A DNA stretch of 43,341 nt from JBKPNZ01 sp046732895 (lineage in GTDB: Bacteria; Actinomycetota; Thermoleophilia; Solirubrobacterales; 70-9), in contig JBKPNZ010000060.1 of the NCBI GenBank assembly GCA_046732895.1, forward strand, positions 1 to 43,341. The letters run 5' to 3'. A program made the translations under genes and the position numbers. This document shows, one piece after another, positions 1-9,601 of this stretch. How positions within the stretch are numbered: position 1 is the stretch's first letter; every line of letters begins with the position of its first letter. The notes under the pieces are model-generated. The model saw only the letters and a list, made by a program, of their open reading frames with translations. It did not search any database and had not been told where the DNA came from.

Positions 1-356
1 GGCTCACGCGTAGCCCCCAGTTGCCGGACATCGGCGAGACGTGAGCGTTCGGGAGGCGCCGGATCGCAGCCAGCTTCACGCCTTGATCCAGCAGGGTCGT
101 GAGCATCGCGGCCCCTACAAGCAGAAGGCCTGGGCTGTCCACGGCGTCAGCCTACGCCCACACTCGATGCGGCACAAGCGCCCTGCACACGTCCGCCCAC
201 TCCCCAAGCTCACCGTGGTTTACGTCGTCGTCGCGTGCGGACTACTGGGCGCAGCGGCTGCAGCTGGGCGGGCTCGTGTGAGGGGTTACCGCGCATGGGC
301 GCGCGCCCCGCATGCGCGCGCCCATGCACTAGGTCTGTCGGTGCTGATCAGCCGCC
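1..356. other. Intergenic stretch without a supported gene
   Basis: No convincing coding region is seen here. Open frames on the plus strand have no recognisable domain and no good ribosome binding site. One of them contains P-H-S-M-R-H around positions 170-187, which faintly recalls box II of tyrosine recombinases, but no other recombinase motif surrounds it. The only clear structure is the perfect inverted repeat at 293-327. The left edge could hold the end of a gene that lies outside the window. Confidence 0.5.
293..327. terminator. Perfect 14-bp inverted repeat after the lipoprotein gene
   Basis: Positions 293-306 and 314-327 are perfect reverse complements around a 7-nt loop. The repeat lies 29 nt beyond the stop codon of the minus-strand lipoprotein gene, so it probably ends that transcript. 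There is no T-tract on either side, so it is not a textbook intrinsic terminator. It could instead be a repeat or a protein binding site. Confidence 0.5.
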
Positions 357-713
357 CTACTGGGTGGCGCACTTGATGCCGGCCTGCTGTGCCGCCTTCG
401 TCACCTCGGGGGTGAGCGAGCCGCTGTTGATCACCTGCTGGATCTGCTCGTCGGTGACGTTCGCCTGCAGCTCCTTGATGACGCAGTCAGCGACCGTCCC
501 CGAGAGGCCCTGGGTCCCGGTGAGGTTCTGCTGGAGGAGGTCATCGAACTGCGCGCGCAGGTCGCTGGCATCGGAGGAAGTGGAGGCTGAGTCGGAGCTC
601 GAGCTGTCGTCGTCACCACCTCCGCATGCGGCGAGTCCGAGGCCGGCGGCGACGGCGAACGAGAGCGCACCGACGCGCAACTTCGTGAGCTTGTTGGCGG
701 TGGACGAAACCAT
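357..713 (-). CDS. Small secreted lipoprotein, unknown function
   Basis: 118 aa. Residues 1-30 form a lipoprotein signal peptide: basic start (KLTKLR), hydrophobic core, then the lipobox LAAC with Cys30 as the expected lipidated residue. A Gly/Asp/Ser-rich linker (31-52) follows, and then a small, probably helical domain (53-118) with two further cysteines (Cys77 and Cys115) that could form a disulfide outside the membrane. The start is the ATG at 713, preceded by a strong AGGAGG, rather than the much longer open frame upstream that runs antisense through cysK. I do not recognise the family. Export and lipidation are well supported, but function is not. It is divergent from cysK. Confidence 0.8.
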   Translation of the reverse strand: MVSSTANKLTKLRVGALSFAVAAGLGLAACGGGDDDSSSSDSASTSSDASDLRAQFDDLLQQNLTGTQGLSGTVADCVIKELQANVTDEQIQQVINSGSLTPEVTKAAQQAGIKCATQ

Positions 714-834
714 GGGTGGACCTCCTGCGATTGACACGGCGGACAGCTGGCGGCGGAAGCCTAGCCTGCCGAGCGGCCGGTGCCCGCAGTGGCGGGACGT
801 GCGACTGGCCCTGCGGGTAGGTTGGGCGACGACG

Positions 835-1791
835 ATGAATGGGAGCGGGGCAACCGGAGCAGAGACGCTGCGAATCGCGGCCGAGGCGTCGGCCACGGTG
901 GGGGAGACGCCGATGGTCGCTCTTGGGAGCATGACCGAGGGCCTCGATGCCGAGGTTGTCGCCAAGCTCGAGTATCTGAACCCGGGCGGCTCCGTGAAGG
1001 ACCGCATCGGGGTCGCGATGATCGACGCGGCCGAGCGTGAGGGCCTGATCGAGCGCGGGAACTCTGTGATCGTCGAGCCCACGAGCGGCAACACGGGGAT
1101 CGCGCTGGCTCTCGTCTGCGCGGCGCGGGGGTACGAGCTCGTGCTCACGCTGCCCGAGGGGATGAGCCGCGAGCGCACGAAACTTCTGCGCTCCTATGGG
1201 GCCGAGGTGCACGAGACCCCATCGCTCGGCGGAATGGGCGAGTCGATCGAGCTGGCGCGCCGCTTCGTCGCCGATCGCAAGGGCTTCATGCCCCAGCAGT
1301 TCTCGAACCCCGCGAACCCCGAGGTCCACCGGCGCACTACCGCGGAGGAAATCTGGCGTGATCTCGACGGGGACGTGGATGCCCTCGTGTGCGGTGTCGG
1401 CACGGGCGGGACCATCACGGGCGTGGGCCAGGTACTGAAGGAGCGCCGCGCTGGCGTGCGGATCGTGGCCGTTGAGCCGGCCGGCTCGGCCGTCCTCTCG
1501 GGCGGTGTGCCCGGGCCGCACAAGATCCAGGGGATCGGCGCCGGCTTCGTGCCCGAGGTTCTCGACCGCAGCGTCATCGATGAGGTGATCACGGTGGGCG
1601 ACGAGGACGCCCTCGCGACGGCCCACGAAGCTGCCAAGCGTGAGGGGCTCCTGGTGGGCGTCTCCTCCGGCGCGGCGATCTGGGCGTCCCTTCAGCTCGC
1701 GACCCGCGGGGAGATGGCCGGCAAACGCATCGTGACGATCGCCGCCGACGGGGGCGAGCGCTACATGTCCCTGCCGTTCTTCGCGCCTTAG
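835..1791 (+). CDS. cysK: Cysteine synthase (O-acetylserine sulfhydrylase)
   Basis: 318 aa, the usual length for CysK. The PLP enzyme joins O-acetylserine and sulfide to give cysteine in the cytoplasm. Visible motifs: the PLP lysine in NPGGSVKDR, the substrate loop TSGNTGIALA, the phosphate-binding loop GVGTGGTITGVG, and VSSGAA near the C terminus. The start ATG at 835 is chosen because the family begins shortly before VGETPMVAL. The open frame upstream back to 235 overlaps the antisense lipoprotein and has no family similarity. A TAGGTT box (818-823) lies 11 nt before the ATG, so the transcript is probably leaderless or nearly so. cysE follows after an intrinsic terminator. Cystathionine beta-synthase-like activity cannot be excluded, but the length and the neighbouring cysE favour CysK. 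Confidence 0.95.
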   Translation: MNGSGATGAETLRIAAEASATVGETPMVALGSMTEGLDAEVVAKLEYLNPGGSVKDRIGVAMIDAAEREGLIERGNSVIVEPTSGNTGIALALVCAARGYELVLTLPEGMSRERTKLLRSYGAEVHETPSLGGMGESIELARRFVADRKGFMPQQFSNPANPEVHRRTTAEEIWRDLDGDVDALVCGVGTGGTITGVGQVLKERRAGVRIVAVEPAGSAVLSGGVPGPHKIQGIGAGFVPEVLDRSVIDEVITVGDEDALATAHEAAKREGLLVGVSSGAAIWASLQLATRGEMAGKRIVTIAADGGERYMSLPFFAP

Positions 1792-1829
1792 TAACTCCGC
1801 CACCTCCTCCGCTCCCGCTCGAACAACCT

Positions 1830-1855
1830 GCCTGCGGCTACGCCGCAGGCTTTTT
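1830..1855 (+). terminator. Intrinsic terminator after cysK
   Basis: A perfect 9-bp GC-rich stem (1830-1838 with 1842-1850) has a 3-nt loop and is followed directly by five T residues (1851-1855). It lies about 40 nt after the cysK stop. It separates cysK from cysE, which therefore probably has its own promoter. Confidence 0.9.
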
Positions 1856-1905
1856 GATCTGCTCCCGCGTCCGGGGGTGGCGGCGGTCGGCCATGCGTCA
1901 TCCTT

Positions 1906-2646
1906 ATGACCATGCTGGGCCTCGGCACCCTCAACCGCGTCGTGCGCGAGATCGGCTGCGATGTCGCCTCGGCGCGCGATCGCGATCCCGCCGCACGCGG
2001 CGTCGGGACCGTCGAGATCCTGACCAGTTGGGCGGGCGTCCAGGCGTTGCTCGCCCACCGCGTCGCCCACGCGCTATACGAGGCCGGCACGCCCCTGGCT
2101 CCCCGCACGATCGCCTTCGCGACCCGCGCCGTCACCGGCATCGAGATCCATCCCGCGGCGAAGATCGGCGACGACTTCTTCATCGACCACGGATCCGGCG
2201 TGGTGATCGGCGAGACGGCCGAGATCGGGGATCGGGTCACGCTCTACCAGGGCGTCACGCTCGGGGGCACCGGATTCGCACGCGGCAAGCGCCACCCGAC
2301 GATCGAGGACGACGTCACGATCGGTTCCGGTGCCAAGCTCCTCGGCCCGGTGACCGTGGGGCACGGCGCCAAGGTCGGCGCGAACACGGTGGTCGTGCAG
2401 GACGTTCCCGCGAACTCCACGGTCGTCGGCAACCCGGGCCACACCGTGCGCGTCGAGGGCCGCCGTCCCGAGGGGCCAGACGCCGACTGGATCCACCTCC
2501 CGGACCCGGTCGCCGACGCGATCAGGCGGCTCTCGGAGCGGCTGGGAATGCTCGAGCGCCGGCTCGAGGAGCTCGACGGCAAGCCCGCCGAGGGCGAGGT
2601 GCGCGAGCTGCGCCCGAAGCAGGGCCCCTCCTCGGCCGGGGGCTGA
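1906..2646 (+). CDS. cysE: Serine O-acetyltransferase
   Basis: 246 aa. It acetylates serine with acetyl-CoA to give O-acetylserine, the CysK substrate. The N-terminal helical part (about 1-75) is short, as in actinobacterial and Bacillus-type CysE. A left-handed beta-helix of hexapeptide repeats follows (about 80-185), with the hallmark DHGSGVVIGE and the active-site loop GVTLGGTG. Residues 190-246 form a charged C-terminal extension with a predicted coiled-coil stretch (LSERLGMLERRLEEL). ATG codons at 1906 and 1912 are both possible and neither has a clear Shine-Dalgarno sequence. The CysE C-terminal tail usually docks in CysK. Here it extends further than in short homologues, so the docking peptide is not obvious. 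Confidence 0.93.
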   Translation: MTMLGLGTLNRVVREIGCDVASARDRDPAARGVGTVEILTSWAGVQALLAHRVAHALYEAGTPLAPRTIAFATRAVTGIEIHPAAKIGDDFFIDHGSGVVIGETAEIGDRVTLYQGVTLGGTGFARGKRHPTIEDDVTIGSGAKLLGPVTVGHGAKVGANTVVVQDVPANSTVVGNPGHTVRVEGRRPEGPDADWIHLPDPVADAIRRLSERLGMLERRLEELDGKPAEGEVRELRPKQGPSSAGG

Positions 2647-2667
2647 GAGACCGCCCGCACTCCGGTC

Positions 2668-2680
2668 TATCCTCGCCGGG
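2668..2680 (+). promoter_or_regulatory. -10 box of a leaderless helicase transcript
   Basis: TATCCT (2668-2673) is followed by exactly 7 nt and then GTG at 2681. A -10 box at this distance places transcription initiation on the G of the start codon. This favours GTG 2681 over the in-frame ATG at 2687. Confidence 0.6.
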
Positions 2681-4945
<2,265 letters not shown>

Positions 4946-4965
4946 GCAGGAGGCGGGAGACAGAC

Positions 4966-5844
4966 ATGGGTGCCAAGGTCATCGATGGGAAGGCCGTTGC
5001 CGCAGCAGTGCGCGAGCGGGTTGCCGCGGGGGTGAAGGAATTCGCGGCGGCGAACGATGGGCACGTGCCCGGACTCGCGACCGTGCTCGGGAGCGACGAT
5101 CCGGCGTCGGAGGTCTACGTCTCCAACAAGCGCCGCCTGACCGAGGAGGTGGGGATGCGCTCGATCCATCATCAGCTCGATCCGGGCGCCCCGGCCCCGG
5201 AGCTTCTCGACCTCGTCGCCGAGCTTGGGGCTGACGACCAGGTCGACGGCATCCTCGTGCAGCTCCCGCTGCCAGATCAGCACGACCAGGATGCCGTGAT
5301 CGCCCGGATCGACGCGGCCAAGGACGTCGACGGCCTTACGGCGACGAGCGCCGGGCTCCTCGCCCAGGGGCGGCCGGGGCTGGTTCCGTGCACGCCGCAG
5401 GGCATCGTCGAGCTCCTGACGCACGCCGGCGCCGAGCTCGAGGGCGCCGAGGCGGTGATCGTCGGACGCTCGATTCTCGTCGGGCGCCCGCTGGCGAGCC
5501 TGCTCACGAACGCCAATGCCACCGTCACCGTCTGTCACTCGCGCACGCGCGATCTGGCCGCGGTCTGCCGGCGGGCCGACATCCTCGTGGCCGCCGTGGG
5601 TTCGCCGCGCCTCGTCACCGCGGAGATGGTGAAGCCGGGTGCCATCGTGATCGACGTCGGGACGAATCGCACCGACGACGGCCTCGTGGGCGACGTGGAC
5701 TTCGAGGCCGTGGCCGAGGTTGCGGGCGCCCTCACGCCCGTGCCGGGCGGGGTTGGCCCCATGACCATCGCCATGCTCCTGGCGAACACCCTGCGCGCTG
5801 CCGAGGAACGTGCAGGGGCGCCGCTTGGACAGGTGTCCGGGTAA
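4966..5844 (+). CDS. folD: Bifunctional methylene-THF dehydrogenase / methenyl-THF cyclohydrolase
   Basis: 292 aa, the normal FolD length. It interconverts 5,10-methylene-THF and 10-formyl-THF using NADP. Motifs: the YVSNKRR segment with the catalytic lysine (about 46-52), DGILVQLPLP (about 88-97), PCTPQGI, the Rossmann region AVIVGRSILVGRPLASLL (about 163-180) and the C-terminal signature TPVPGGVGPMTIAMLL. AGGAGG at 4948-4953 supports the ATG at 4966. The gene follows the helicase closely, but the two functions are not related in an obvious way. Confidence 0.96.
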   Translation: MGAKVIDGKAVAAAVRERVAAGVKEFAAANDGHVPGLATVLGSDDPASEVYVSNKRRLTEEVGMRSIHHQLDPGAPAPELLDLVAELGADDQVDGILVQLPLPDQHDQDAVIARIDAAKDVDGLTATSAGLLAQGRPGLVPCTPQGIVELLTHAGAELEGAEAVIVGRSILVGRPLASLLTNANATVTVCHSRTRDLAAVCRRADILVAAVGSPRLVTAEMVKPGAIVIDVGTNRTDDGLVGDVDFEAVAEVAGALTPVPGGVGPMTIAMLLANTLRAAEERAGAPLGQVSG

Positions 5845-5984
5845 ACCCGTCGAATTCCGCTTTCCGACGCCTCTCGGCTGTAGGCTGCGCGTGCGCTCGA
5901 CGAACGGTCAGCGGGCAAGCCGCGAATCCGGGTCGAGGAGCGTCTAGACAATCGGTTCCCTAATCCCTAGACGGGGGAGAGTGA

Positions 5985-6560
5985 ATGGACGTAAATCGAC
6001 TCGGGACAGGCGAGAAGATCGCCGGTATCTCCGGCATCGCGCTGATCCTGATCATGTTCATCTTCGACTGGTTCAGCGTGTCCATCAGCGGTACGGGGGG
6101 CTTCGGTTTCAGCGCCTCCGCAGGCGGAAACGCATGGGAGTCCTTCGGGTTCATCGACATCGTTCTGTTCGTCACCGCGGTCGCGGCGATTGCGCTGGCG
6201 GTCACGTCGGCGAACGCCACCGAGCTGAACGCGCCGGTTGCGCTCAGCGCGGTGGTCGCGGGGCTCGGGATCCTGTCGGTGCTGCTGGTCCTCTTCCGGA
6301 TCATCAGCCCACCTGACTTCGGCGCTCCGGACGCGCTCGACGATGCGATCGACGTGAGCCGGAAGATCGGTGTCTTCCTCGGACTGCTCGCCACGATCGG
6401 CATCGCCTACGGCGGCTGGACCGCGATGCAGGAGGAAGGAACCAGCTTCGGAGGCCAGGCCGACCGCATGCGCGGCGGTGGCGACGCGCCACCACCACCA
6501 CGTCCGCCGCCGCCTGCCGGTGGCACCCCGCCGCCCTCGAGCGGTGGACCCGCCGCCTAG
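5985..6560 (+). CDS. Four-helix membrane protein with proline-rich tail
   Basis: 191 aa. Four hydrophobic segments are visible: about 14-33 (ISGIALILIMFIFDWFSVSI), 60-82, 89-108 and 127-145. A cytoplasm-sized tail (about 150-191) follows, made of Gly, Pro and Ala (RMRGGGDAPPPPRPPPP). This resembles many small actinobacterial membrane proteins of unknown function. The ATG at 5985 follows a purine-rich GGGGGAGAG. The 140-nt gap after folD contains TAATCC and CTAGAC elements that could serve as a promoter. No function can be assigned. Confidence 0.75.
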   Translation: MDVNRLGTGEKIAGISGIALILIMFIFDWFSVSISGTGGFGFSASAGGNAWESFGFIDIVLFVTAVAAIALAVTSANATELNAPVALSAVVAGLGILSVLLVLFRIISPPDFGAPDALDDAIDVSRKIGVFLGLLATIGIAYGGWTAMQEEGTSFGGQADRMRGGGDAPPPPRPPPPAGGTPPPSSGGPAA

Positions 6561-6571
6561 AGCCGGTAAGT

Positions 6572-6590
6572 CCCGGGGCGCTGCCCCGGG
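6572..6590. terminator. GC-rich hairpin after the membrane protein gene
   Basis: CCCGGGGC (6572-6579) pairs with GCCCCGGG (6583-6590) around a 3-nt loop, 11 nt after the stop codon. There is no T-tract. It may act with the stronger hairpin just downstream. Confidence 0.4.
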
Positions 6591-6604
6591 GAGGAGAGGT
6601 TGTG

Positions 6605-6630
6605 AAAGGGCCGCCGCAAGGCGGCTCTTT
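6605..6630. terminator. Bidirectional terminator between convergent genes
   Basis: An 11-bp stem (6605-6615 with 6620-6630, one G-T pair) has a GCAA tetraloop. The stem base is AAA on the left and TTT on the right, so both strands end in T residues. It lies between the plus-strand membrane protein gene (stop at 6560) and the minus-strand oxidase gene (stop at 6646) and can serve both. Confidence 0.8.
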
Positions 6631-6645
6631 CGCGTTCGGGGCCGC

Positions 6646-8610
6646 TCAGCCGAGATCGTCGGCGAGCTGGCGGGCGACGCGAGAGGCCATCGCGATGATG
6701 GTCATCATCGGGTTCACGCCGAGCGAGCTCGGTAGGAGGCTGCCATCGGCCACGAACAGTCCGTCCCAGCCGTGGACGGCCCCGTCCGTGCCCACCACAC
6801 CGCGCGTCGGGGAGGCGTCCATGCGGGCGGTGCCCATGGGGTGGAAGGCCTCCAGTCGGAGCTCCGAGGTGCGCGGGGGAGAGCTCTCGAGCTCGGCGAT
6901 CCGGTTGGGCTCGATCGTCGGGATGCCGGAAATCTGCGGGTAAACCTCGCGCGCGCCTGCGGCGTAGAAGAGCTCGGCGGCACGGGCGATTCCGAAGGTC
7001 AGGTTGGCGGCGTCCTCGCGCGTGAGCCGGTAGGTGATGCGCAACGAGCCGTCTGGAGCGAGGCCGATCCTGCCGCTCGAGCGATCGGAGAGGTGAACGC
7101 CGGTGGAGGCGATGTGGTCGTAGGCGAGCACTCGCCGCTGGTGGTCGGTGCCGGTGCCGGGCAGCCATTGGGCGCCGAAGGCGAGCGGCGTGAAGGTCGC
7201 CTCGAGCAGGAGCCCTCGGTCCTGCCACTCGTCGACCGCGTAGCTCTGCATGATCCCGTCCCAGCCGCGAACCTCCTCGTCGAAGCGGGCGCCCACCCAG
7301 CACGCGGGGTGGATTCGGAGGTTGCGCCCGAGCTGCCCGCTCGCGGAGCGCACCCCCGAGCGCAGCAGCAGCTCCGGCGTGCCGAAGGCGCCGCCGGCCA
7401 GGATCACCGCGCGGCGGGCGCGGAGGACGTATGGGGCGGTGCGGCCATCGTCACCCAGGCCGTTGAGGGTCGTCGGCGCCCCGTTCTGCCGCCAGGCGAC
7501 CCCGGAGGTGCCTTCGACGGCCACTGCCCGTCCCCGTTCGAATCGGACTCGCCGGGCCTCGACCCCGGCCCGGACACGGGCCCCGGCCGCGACCGCGCGC
7601 GGCAGATACGAAACGTGCATCGCCTGCTTCGCGTCCAGCCGGCAGCCGCCGGGGCAGGAGCTGCAGCGTACGCAGTGGCCGGCGTTTCGACGAAGGGGCT
7701 CGTGGCTGACCCCGAGTGCCTCGGCTCCCGCTCGCAGGAGCTGGCCGTTACGTCCCATGCGCTCGGGATCGACCGGCGTCACGCTGAGCATCTCCTCCGC
7801 CTGGGCGTAGTCGGGGCCGAGCTCCGTCGCCCACTCGATCCCGTGCTCGGAGCTCCAGCGGGCGAGGATCTTGGGCGGTGTCTGGTAACAGGTGCCCGAG
7901 TTGATCACGGTCGTTCCACCCACGGCGCGCCCGACAGGGGTCGGGATCGCGGGCCGGCCCTCGGCCACGGTGAGCCCGCCGTCGCGGTAGAGGGCGGCGA
8001 GGGCCGCGAGCGGCTCGTCGGGATACGTGTCGCGGTTCAGGTACGGCCCTGCCTCGAGCACGACCACGTCCAAACCGGCCTCGGCGAGGACCGTGGCCGC
8101 GACGGCCCCTCCGGCCCCCGAGCCGACGATCGCCACGTCGCAGTCCTCGCCGCCGGGTGGGGGCGTCAGGTCACCAAGGTGGTGATGTTGGCCGTTCGCT
8201 GTCCGCTCGGCCGGGCCCGCACCGTCGTCTGTGGCCGCCACCTCGCACGTCGCCTCCACGCCGACGGCGGCGCGCACGCGCGGATCGTTCGCATAGCCGA
8301 GGCCGCTCAGGACCTTCAGGAAGAGCAGCAGGTCGCGGATCGGCGCGATGGCGGAGCCCTCGATCCGCGCGAGGAAGCCCTGGCGCGCCTCCAGGCTCGC
8401 GCGCGAGAAGCGCCATGGGAACGGGAGCCGGTCGAAGACGCGCAGAGCGAGACCGAGCCGGCGGACGGTGCGCGACGGCAGCGTCGCGAGATAGGTCTGA
8501 AGCGTGCCGGCGACGTCGACCGCGCCGGCGCCGCTCCGGCCGTCAGCGGCGGATGCCGGCGGCAGGCCCTCGAAGCCGGGCGCCATCGCCTCGGCGACGG
8601 CGCGCAGCAC
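6646..8610 (-). CDS. GMC-family FAD-dependent alcohol oxidase/dehydrogenase
   Basis: 654 aa. The N-terminal 150 residues resemble the helical region found before the FAD domain in long-chain alcohol oxidases (LRAVAEAMAPG, then a run ending in LFLKVLSGLGY). The FAD Rossmann motif is VGSGAGGAVAA (about residue 162), followed by VLEAG. A cysteine cluster, CVRCSSCPGGC (about residue 318), is typical of this subgroup. The C terminus carries the GMC_C signature HPMGTARM and the active-site region GVNPMMTI. Likely substrates are long-chain or sterol-like alcohols, which is inference. The first usual start is GTG 8610, but similarity appears to begin about 8 residues earlier (GLGSAELR). The true start may therefore be a non-standard codon between 8610 and the TGA at 8647-8649, which is in the same frame. 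Confidence 0.85.
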   Translation of the reverse strand: MLRAVAEAMAPGFEGLPPASAADGRSGAGAVDVAGTLQTYLATLPSRTVRRLGLALRVFDRLPFPWRFSRASLEARQGFLARIEGSAIAPIRDLLLFLKVLSGLGYANDPRVRAAVGVEATCEVAATDDGAGPAERTANGQHHHLGDLTPPPGGEDCDVAIVGSGAGGAVAATVLAEAGLDVVVLEAGPYLNRDTYPDEPLAALAALYRDGGLTVAEGRPAIPTPVGRAVGGTTVINSGTCYQTPPKILARWSSEHGIEWATELGPDYAQAEEMLSVTPVDPERMGRNGQLLRAGAEALGVSHEPLRRNAGHCVRCSSCPGGCRLDAKQAMHVSYLPRAVAAGARVRAGVEARRVRFERGRAVAVEGTSGVAWRQNGAPTTLNGLGDDGRTAPYVLRARRAVILAGGAFGTPELLLRSGVRSASGQLGRNLRIHPACWVGARFDEEVRGWDGIMQSYAVDEWQDRGLLLEATFTPLAFGAQWLPGTGTDHQRRVLAYDHIASTGVHLSDRSSGRIGLAPDGSLRITYRLTREDAANLTFGIARAAELFYAAGAREVYPQISGIPTIEPNRIAELESSPPRTSELRLEAFHPMGTARMDASPTRGVVGTDGAVHGWDGLFVADGSLLPSSLGVNPMMTIIAMASRVARQLADDLG

Positions 8611-8646
8611 GCGAAGCTCGGCGGACCCCAGCCCCGGTGCGCGCCT

Positions 8647-9096
8647 TCAGGAGGGAGCCGCCGGCGCGCCGACGCGCCCGGCCACCGCGTACAGGACGAG
8701 CGCCACGCCGACCAGCGAGCCGTCAACGAGGAAGTTGAGGAGCCAGGGGAAAGCGTCGGTGTCGAACAAATAGAAGCCGAGCGAGGCCAGCGACGAGGCC
8801 GCCTTGCCCGCAGCGAGCACGAGCAGAAGCGGCCGGTAGCGCACGACGTCCGCCTGCACGACCAGGCAGAGCCCCGTGATGACCGTCATGTAGGCGAACC
8901 CGAGCGCCAGCCACAGCTGCTCCTGGGTCTCCGGTGCCGGCGAGAAGCTCCCGAGCGGCAGCCAGTCGCCGAAGTCGTCGAGGACGTTCAGCGTCCCGTC
9001 GGGCGCGGCGATGAAGAGGATCCCGACGACGGCGAACGTGACCGCGAGCAGCCTGACGCTCACGACCACGAACCTCTCGGCGGCGTCCCCCGTCAC
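8647..9096 (-). CDS. Small membrane protein, four predicted helices
   Basis: 149 aa. Hydrophobic segments lie at about 11-31, 63-83, 88-106 and 122-140. The GTG start at 9096 is preceded by TAGCAT (9111-9106) with 9 nt between, consistent with a leaderless or nearly leaderless transcript. It lies immediately upstream of the GMC oxidase in the same reading frame, separated by its TGA and 12 sense codons, so the two are almost certainly one operon. Its layout is like DUF4345-type small membrane proteins, but I cannot assign the family. It may help to place or connect the oxidase at the membrane, which is inference from context only. Confidence 0.72.
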   Translation of the reverse strand: MTGDAAERFVVVSVRLLAVTFAVVGILFIAAPDGTLNVLDDFGDWLPLGSFSPAPETQEQLWLALGFAYMTVITGLCLVVQADVVRYRPLLLVLAAGKAASSLASLGFYLFDTDAFPWLLNFLVDGSLVGVALVLYAVAGRVGAPAAPS

Positions 9097-9160
9097 GGAG
9101 CGGGCATGCTATCCGGGCTTGTGGGGGCGGGAGGCGGTGCCCCAACGGTGGGCGTCTTGC

Positions 9161-9222
9161 ACGTAATGACGACATTGACGTCGGTGTGTGCAAAACGGTG
9201 GGCTTTTGCAGATACCTAGAAT
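9161..9222 (+). promoter_or_regulatory. gatCAB promoter with two palindromes
   Basis: TAGAAT (9217-9222) lies 7 nt before GTG 9230, which suits a leaderless gatC. Just upstream is a perfect 7-bp inverted repeat, TGCAAAA (9189-9195) and TTTTGCA (9204-9210), covering the -35/spacer region. Further upstream is an imperfect palindrome, ACGTAATG-acga-CATTgACGT (9161-9181). The string AACGGTGGGC occurs at 9144 and again at 9194, exactly 50 bp apart. Together these suggest regulator binding between the divergent gatC and membrane-protein promoters. Confidence 0.5.
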
Positions 9223-9229
9223 CCGCTCC

Positions 9230-9514
9230 GTGATCGATCGCGAGCAGGTTCTCCACGTCGCGCGGCTCGCGCGGCTTCATCTGGACGACTCAGAGCTCGA
9301 GCGGATGGCCGGCGAACTGAACGCCGTCCTCGAGCACGTTGAGCGGATCTCCTCGCTTGACCTCGAGGGCGTCGAGCCCACGTCGCATGTGGTCGCGCTC
9401 GAGAACGTCCTGCGGCCGGACGAGCCCGAGCCATGCCTGCCGCGGGAGCGGGTCCTCGCCTCCGCGCCCGATCCGGCGGACGGCGCCTTCCGAGTCCCGT
9501 CGCCTCAGGCGTGA
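9230..9514 (+). CDS. gatC: Asp/Glu-tRNA(Asn/Gln) amidotransferase subunit C
   Basis: 94 aa, the normal GatC length. GatC is the small subunit that wraps GatA and GatB, stabilising the complex that converts misacylated Glu-tRNA(Gln) and Asp-tRNA(Asn). Recognisable parts are HVARLARLHLDDSE at the start, ELNAVLEHVERISSLDLEGVEPTSH in the middle, and LRPDEPEPCLPRERVLASAPD near the end. The GTG at 9230 is chosen rather than the earlier in-frame ATG at 9188 because family similarity starts at once and a -10 box sits 7 nt upstream. gatA and gatB follow. Confidence 0.93.
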   Translation: MIDREQVLHVARLARLHLDDSELERMAGELNAVLEHVERISSLDLEGVEPTSHVVALENVLRPDEPEPCLPRERVLASAPDPADGAFRVPSPQA

Positions 9515-9515
9515 G

Positions 9516-9563
9516 GTGAGGGGCTTTAGCCCCGAAAGCAGCATGTAAGGCGGCGTAGCCGCC
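9516..9563 (+). repeat. Dispersed hairpin element, copy A, plus second hairpin
   Basis: Copy A (9516-9546) consists of GTGAG, the stem GGGGCT-tt-AGCCCC (9520-9533) and then GAAAGCAGCATGT. It matches copy B in the men region (25492-25522), with the same length and compensatory stem changes. A second perfect hairpin, GGCGGC-gta-GCCGCC, follows at 9549-9563. Both lie in the gatC-gatA gap, in the direction of transcription, without a T-tract. Confidence 0.65.
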
Positions 9564-9601
9564 GCAAGAGATTCAGCGAAGTGAGCAACGAGCTAAGAAA
9601 A

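Noticed and set aside
41..376. Possible remnant of a tyrosine recombinase (P-H-S-M-R-H) near the left edge
   Set aside because: Only one short motif-like string, no catalytic Tyr or second Arg context, no attachment-site repeats. Chance is the better explanation.
6772..9219. 815-codon open frame on the plus strand
   Set aside because: It runs antisense to the GMC oxidase and the membrane protein, has low-complexity Arg/Gly/Ala-rich content and no domain. Long antisense frames are expected in GC-rich DNA.
9097..9229. T-box riboswitch before gatC
   Set aside because: No specifier stem or T-box consensus, and the probable transcription start is at the GTG itself, leaving no leader RNA.
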